Assembly (NCBI GenBank): GCA_947685225.1
Contig: CANTUV010000033.1
Span: 57,575,001-57,639,000 of the forward strand
Direction: 5' to 3'
Length of the DNA: 64,000 nucleotides
Source of the DNA: Garcia nutans
Taxonomy: Eukaryota > Streptophyta > Magnoliopsida > Malpighiales > Euphorbiaceae
Shown here: positions 58,642 through 64,000 of the stretch, one piece after another
Numbering within the stretch: the first letter of the stretch is position 1
How the letters are laid out: each line of letters begins with the position of its first letter
Program-made: the position numbers and the translations under genes
Notes under the pieces: model-generated
What the model was told of the DNA's origin: nothing
The model's input: only the letters and a program-made list of their open reading frames with translations
Database searches by the model: none

Positions 58642-60581
58642 AGCCAAAAAAAATCCACTTTCTATGGCTCATATTATTCTCTTGTGGTACATGTGATTTA
58701 AAAATGTTTTTCAGAAATTATTATATTAAATATTTTATGATATCACTCTGATCTAATCTACAGTTGTTAATTTTCAGTTTTTTGTAAGTTTGATTTATTT
58801 TCATTTACCAAAAATATATGTTTTTTAAAATTATTTTTGTAGGTTCAATTAAAAATTTATAAAGCCAATATACATATATATATATATTAATTCATATTTA
58901 ATAAACTGGACGACATTCAAAATTATTACAAATATAATATTTAAATGTAATAAAAATAAAAATAATAGCCCATGGATTATAATTTTAAAAAAATAGAAAA
59001 CATTTGTCTATGCAAACGTAATAATATATTTTATTCTTATAATCAAGTGATTATCAATTCAAATTATGAGACTATAGGTTGTACAAAATTGTGTGAAAAT
59101 AAATATACTATTCATTTGTGCGTTGAGCATGTTTAATAATATTTTTTAATTGTGCATTAATCTTTGTTTAAAGTTTTTCATTTTAAAAGGAAATTAATTA
59201 TATGATTTTAAAGGATCTGTTGAAAACTAAATGCAATTTGTGAAAATTTTGTCAAGTGTAAAGAAAATATTTTAAAATGATAAAAAAATGGTAAATATTT
59301 TATAAAATTTTTACAATATTATCCTACAATTTATTGAAAAATTTAGATCAATCTAAACAAAATAGAAAAAATTACATCATACTTTTTTATTTTTTTTAAG
59401 ATTTATAAAAAATATATAAATAAAAAAAGAGAAAATGACCAGTGAAAGGAACTGGGCCCATGTTACATTTTCACATGGCCAGCTGACATTCTCAGACTCC
59501 CAACGCCGCCGCAACCACCGCCAACAGAAATTTCATAGCCGGTGCCGAGTGCCGTCCTCCTCCTTGTCCTTTGCTCCTTCCCTCACTCACTCCGCTATAA
59601 AATAATAGGCTTACAGTCACAGTCAAAGACGCGGCTACAATGACGCAGATACAACAGTGAAATAAGTAACAACAACCCATTTCTTGGTTTTTACAATAAT
59701 GGCATTTTAAGAAAGGAAGAGGAAACTTGGATTGTCAAGTGCATTTATGATTATATTTTATCTGATCAATTCAATCTGTTCAGATCCTTCTCCATTATTA
59801 GAAAAAAAAAAAGATTTATCCTTATAAATTTTTCTTTCCCCGATTGCTTATCCGGAACAAATTTGAGGCAGAGACAGATATTGATGACTAGGTCATGACC
59901 ATTTCTTGCAGTAATAATCTTTACCTACCATAACCACCAACCAAATCAAGTTCAAAAGTCCAAGTATAGCCGTCTGACATGGTGCCTAAATTTAATAATC
60001 ATAGGCAATGTCTTCCAAATAGTGCAATCCTTGAACTATTCTATTTTTTTTTTCTTTTAAAGTTAGATTCTCAGATAAGGTTTGGTGGGTTTCATTTTTG
60101 AGGTAAATTTTGAAGAAAGAAAATACCAACTTCAATACCAAAAGCAAGCTTAAAAAATGCAAATGACACAAAATGTTGCTGGAGTTAACTATACCTACTA
60201 TACATTGCAGCAATGCCTTATAGAAGACAATAAAAAAATAACAAAAACAAGACATCATAGAAAATTTGCAACTAGCAAGAGAGAGTTGTGGGTCTCTGTG
60301 TCTGTGTCAGATTGAGTAATAGAAAATGGAAAATGAATAAAAAAAAAGGATTTCCTTCCTGTGAAAGTATATTTGACCTCATCCAACAACTTTGCTTGCC
60401 ATATCCTTTGCACTTTCTTGGTTGTTGTTGGGACTTTTGACGATTCTATTCTATTTAGATTGTGTTTAAATTATTCCCTCATCAATATCCACCGTTCCAT
60501 TACTACCACACCATTCAATATTTTGCATTCAATACATCAACATTGCTTTTTATTTATTAGCTCTATTGATTCCTTTATCTA
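58642..60581. other. Intergenic region upstream of the DHD/SDH-family gene
   Basis: Mostly AT-rich. A GC-richer patch at about 59450-59660 contains a pyrimidine-rich segment and a TATAAAATA (about 59596-59604) followed by a short ATG frame that stops after five codons. It could be a fragment of a promoter or a degraded gene, but no family was recognised. No other feature is supportable. Confidence 0.4.
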
Positions 60582-63500
60582 ATGGGTCAAGCTGCAAATG
60601 AAGTGTTAATTAGTTCTGCAATGGTTTGTGCTCCACTAATGGCTCAATCTGTTGAGCAAGTGATTGACGACATGTACACTGCAAAGACACAGGGTGCTGA
60701 TATTGTTGAAGTCAGGTTGGACTACATCAAGAACTTCCAGCCTCTTCATAACCTTGAAACCATTCTCAAAAACAAACCCTTGCCGGTGATTATTGTGTAT
60801 CGGTACAGTTCTCAACTCTTGCTTATGTCATTACAATTTCTCTTCCTTTATGTGATTAGAATTTCTTTAGCTATAGTTCTTATTACAATTGATTCTCTGA
60901 ATGTAAAGAGTCTGGCACCTCTCATTTAGATGAGATTGTGTGATCTTTTATCCCCCCCTTTAAATGAAAACGAAGGCTATAAATTAAAGTTGCCTTCTTT
61001 GATGAAGCTGAGCTGAGCTCAGAAGTTATAGCCATACTGAAGATTTTTTCTTTAAATTTTACATTGTTATGCTACCCTATTTGTGGCAAATACATGGAGT
61101 CTACTAACTATATAAAATAACGTATTCCCTTTCACAGTCAAATTGATTCTATGGAAAGTGACTCTGCTTTTATCAGCAATGCCGCTGCCCAGTGAGACAA
61201 AGTTCCAAAAGCCGGAGTTCTCATTCATAAATTGTGAAAAAGGAAAAAAAAATTAAAAAAAAAAATTCTGAAATCTCCTATCATGCAGACTGTTAGTGTA
61301 TTTGCTGTTCTTGTTCTGTGCTTCAATTTAAATTTAACTATAGGGTCCATTTGAACATGCAATTATTTAAAATAGATGGTTATTTAAATCTTATATCATG
61401 TTGGTTTTTAATGATTCCTCTCCTTAAAAGTACAAATTCTATCCAAATGGATTCTTGCAAAAAAAAAAAAAAAAACAGAGATGATGAGAGACTTGAGATT
61501 TCAGAACAATGAAGATTGCAAAAAAAAGTATATATGCAGATACGTAGCTTTCCTTCCCTGTATAAGGGCAGGGCACTCTTAATATGATATTTGTTATGGT
61601 AAATAACTCAATTTCTTATGTTAAATAACTCCTTTCTTGCCATAAGGAGGACACTCAAAATATGACCTGCATTTAATATGTTGAAAAACTATAAAGGGAA
61701 GGCTTTAATTTCGACAGGCCAAAGTGCGAAGGTGGTCTTTTTGAAGGAGAGGAGGACACGAGGTTGGAAGTACTTCGTTTGGCCCGTGATCTTGGAGCTG
61801 ATTATATTGACTTAGAACTCAAGGTAGATCTTGAAATTCCTTTATCAGTATTCAAATTTATATTATATGCAAAGGGTTTGATAGAATTAGCTTTCATTTT
61901 TACCTTCCTAGTTTTCCAAAGGATCAACATGAAAGAGAGCTATTTAGGAACCTCAGTGAGGAAGCTTCCCTTCTTCTCCTGCTATATATGTTTACTTTGC
62001 AGTTCAAATTTTTTAAAAATGTCATTGCAACAATTTCCTTTTCATCTTTGCATTTTATAAGTCAATATTTCTTTCATGTGAATTTTACTAAAACTAAATT
62101 GAAGTTCTCACCTTCAGAATTTTAGAGGTCCCTTTTTTTATTCTAGATATCCCAATATCATTCAGGGTAGAACAGCTAGTCGGCTAATGTTTTGCCTTGT
62201 ATTTTTCTCTTGAATGGTCTATTATTTGTGCATATAACTTGCATAAGTAACCATTTGTGGGGCATGGACAATCTCTTTCATATGATAACCCAAGCATTTA
62301 AGAAACTATGAGATCCTAAATTTTACCTGACTTCTATACTGTACTGTGATCATTCAGGTGGCTTCTGACATGATAGGGGAACTGAAATGGACACCACAAA
62401 CTAGTAGCAAAGTTATCGTATCATGTTATTTGAATGGTGAAACCCCTTCAAAAGAGAATCTTAGCCATCTGGCTTGGAAGATGAAGACTGCTGGAGCGGA
62501 TATTATCAAAGTTGTTTCAAAAGCAAATAATATTACGGAGATGGAAAGAATTTTTCATTTGCTTTTACATTGTCAGGTATGAGACTTCTTAATAATTTGT
62601 AGTGCCTGTTATGCTTATTAAAAACAATAAATGTTCAGACAGAACAGAAAATAACTGTCTAGATAAGGCATGTATTACCAAGTGATTACATAATAAAGTC
62701 TAATGATCTATTGACTAAAATATCAGGAATAAGATTTAAATTACTACATATAGAAATCAATTTCCTCCCTTATTGATACCTGCAGGTACCAATAATTGCA
62801 TACTCTGTTGGGGAAAGAGGTCTTATAAGCCAGATATTGTCCCCAAAATTCGGTGGCTCTTTAGTCTATGGATCCATGGAAGGAAGTCCCATTCCTGGCC
62901 TGCCTGCATTAGACAGCCTTAGGGAAGTCTACAAGGTTCAGCGCATAAATTCAGACACTAAAGTTTTTGGTCTAATTTCTAATCCAGTTGGCCACAGCAA
63001 AGGCCCCATATTGCATAATCCTACCTTCAGACATGCAAACTATAATGGAATTTATGTCCCAATGTTCGTTGATGATCTCAAGGAATTCTTTAGTGTCTAT
63101 TCAAGCCCTGACTATGCTGGTTTTAGGTAGCCCTTGTGCAACTTATTTTCCACTCAAAAGTTAAATAGAACATATGCTCCTCATAATTGTTTGATAATAT
63201 CATTTTAGAAATGCAAATTTTCTTTTATTGATAACCTGTTTATTTTGCATAGAGTTAAAGAATATCACTAGCTGAGTAAAATGGCGTTTTTTTTGTTTGC
63301 TACAAATTGCTTAATTTACACGACATTTTATTTTCAATCTTGCAACTGTTTCTGCTGTTTTTTTACCTTTAGTTATTCTAATTTCTAATTTTGTTGATTT
63401 GTTTGAACTGTAGTGTTGGATTTCCATACAAGGAAGCTGTTGTAGAGTTTTGTGATGAGGTTGACCAGCTTGCTAAGGTTGACTTAAATTTTTCAAGTTA

Positions 63501-64000
63501 ATTTTATTTTACACTTCCAAAGTATGGAACTTAGATAGCGACTCTGTCATTATGTTATATAGTTATAATTACAATTCTTATCTTGGCATATTTTGCTGTA
63601 ACAAAGCTTATGTGCATTACTAGTCTATAGGCGCTGTTAACACCATTATTAGGAGGCCTAGTGATGGAAAGCGGATAGGTTATAATACAGACTGTGAGGG
63701 CGCCATAACTTCTATTGAGGATGCTTTAAAAGGTACTGACATTAGCTACTCGATATTGTATCTTTAGAGTAGAATTTTAATGCTTTTTGTATTCAGTTAT
63801 ATTGATAAGCAAATCTAGCTATTGACGAGTAGATATCATCCATTCAAATATTACAGAACAAGGATGCATCAATGGCAGAACATTTTTCAGCTCTCCATTA
63901 GCTGGAAAACAGTTTGTGCTAGTTGGTGCTGGAGGGGCAGGAAGAGCACTTGCATTTGGTGCTAAAAGTAGAGGAGCCCGTATAATCATTTTCGACATTG
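60582..64000 (+). CDS. Fused dehydroquinate dehydratase/shikimate (quinate) dehydrogenase family, 3'-truncated by window end
   Basis: Seven exons are visible: 60582-60802, 61718-61823, 62358-62576, 62786-63126, 63414-63477, 63624-63732 and 63857 to beyond 64000. The N-terminal half is the type I dehydroquinate dehydratase fold ('GADIVEVRLDY', 'YRPKCEGG', 'GADIIKVV' with the Schiff-base Lys). The C-terminal half is the shikimate dehydrogenase fold ('NPVGHSKGPILHN', 'SVGFPYKEAV' with the catalytic Lys, 'GAVNTI', 'GYNTDC' with the catalytic Asp, and the NADP-binding 'VLVGAGGAGRAL'). An in-frame TGA 15 bases upstream of the ATG and the immediate start of the enzyme domain argue against a transit peptide. 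Two substrate-site changes (HSKS to HSKG, S-x-T to SVG) are those linked to quinate use. The dehydratase His is replaced (SSHN to SCYL), so that half may be inactive. Confidence 0.92.

Noticed and set aside
59492..59680. Minus-strand 62-codon frame with a hydrophobic start in a GC-richer patch
   Set aside because: Looks like a secreted peptide at first sight, but the opposite strand has a TATA-like motif and no homology supports either; left unassigned.

Overview
This window is nuclear DNA from a flowering plant, most likely a eudicot. The genes have many short GT-AG introns and the proteins are plant-type: a plastid acyl carrier protein with a transit peptide, a FRIGIDA-like protein, an SCD2-like protein and a fused dehydroquinate dehydratase/shikimate dehydrogenase. 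The spaces between genes are very AT-rich and full of plant transposable elements. I cannot name the species from sequence alone. All exon limits below were built by hand from splice signals and reading-frame continuity, and each model closes with an exact codon count.

Layout. 1-5.48 kb is AT-rich intergenic DNA with a Mutator-like MITE (282-1205). 5.49-10.0 kb is a dead LINE split by a 2.2-kb fold-back element made of TAA/TTA repeats. 11.5-13.2 kb is plastid ACP (+). 14.0-17.2 kb is a seven-helix TPRA1/CAND-type membrane protein (-). 19.8-29.2 kb is an 18-exon SCD2-like coiled-coil gene (+), followed by a TRIM element (29.5-30.3 kb) and an AT-rich dispersed repeat. 32.6-35.4 kb is cytosolic Cu/Zn superoxide dismutase (+), whose miR398 site appears to be assembled by splicing of the 5'UTR. 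35.85-38.2 kb is a short LTR retrotransposon carrying only gag (-), with an exact 5-bp target duplication.

38.8-50.2 kb is the most unusual part. Four tandem copies of a small secreted cysteine-rich (defensin-like) peptide gene are mixed with a truncated copy of TRAPP subunit Trs33 exon 1; the intact Trs33 gene follows. Three peptide copies are broken in different ways (stop codon, frameshift, lost splice acceptor and cysteines) and one is intact. The paralogous copies act as internal 'empty sites', so several MITE insertions can be delimited to the base.

52.7-57.3 kb is a FRIGIDA-like gene with a long coiled coil and two tandem Frigida domains (+). 60.6 kb to the window end is a DHD/SDH-family gene (+), cut by the window edge in exon 7. 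Its active-site residues suggest a quinate-dehydrogenase-type enzyme with an impaired dehydratase half and no transit peptide. The genes do not form an operon-like unit; each has its own promoter and most relate to separate housekeeping or specialised functions.
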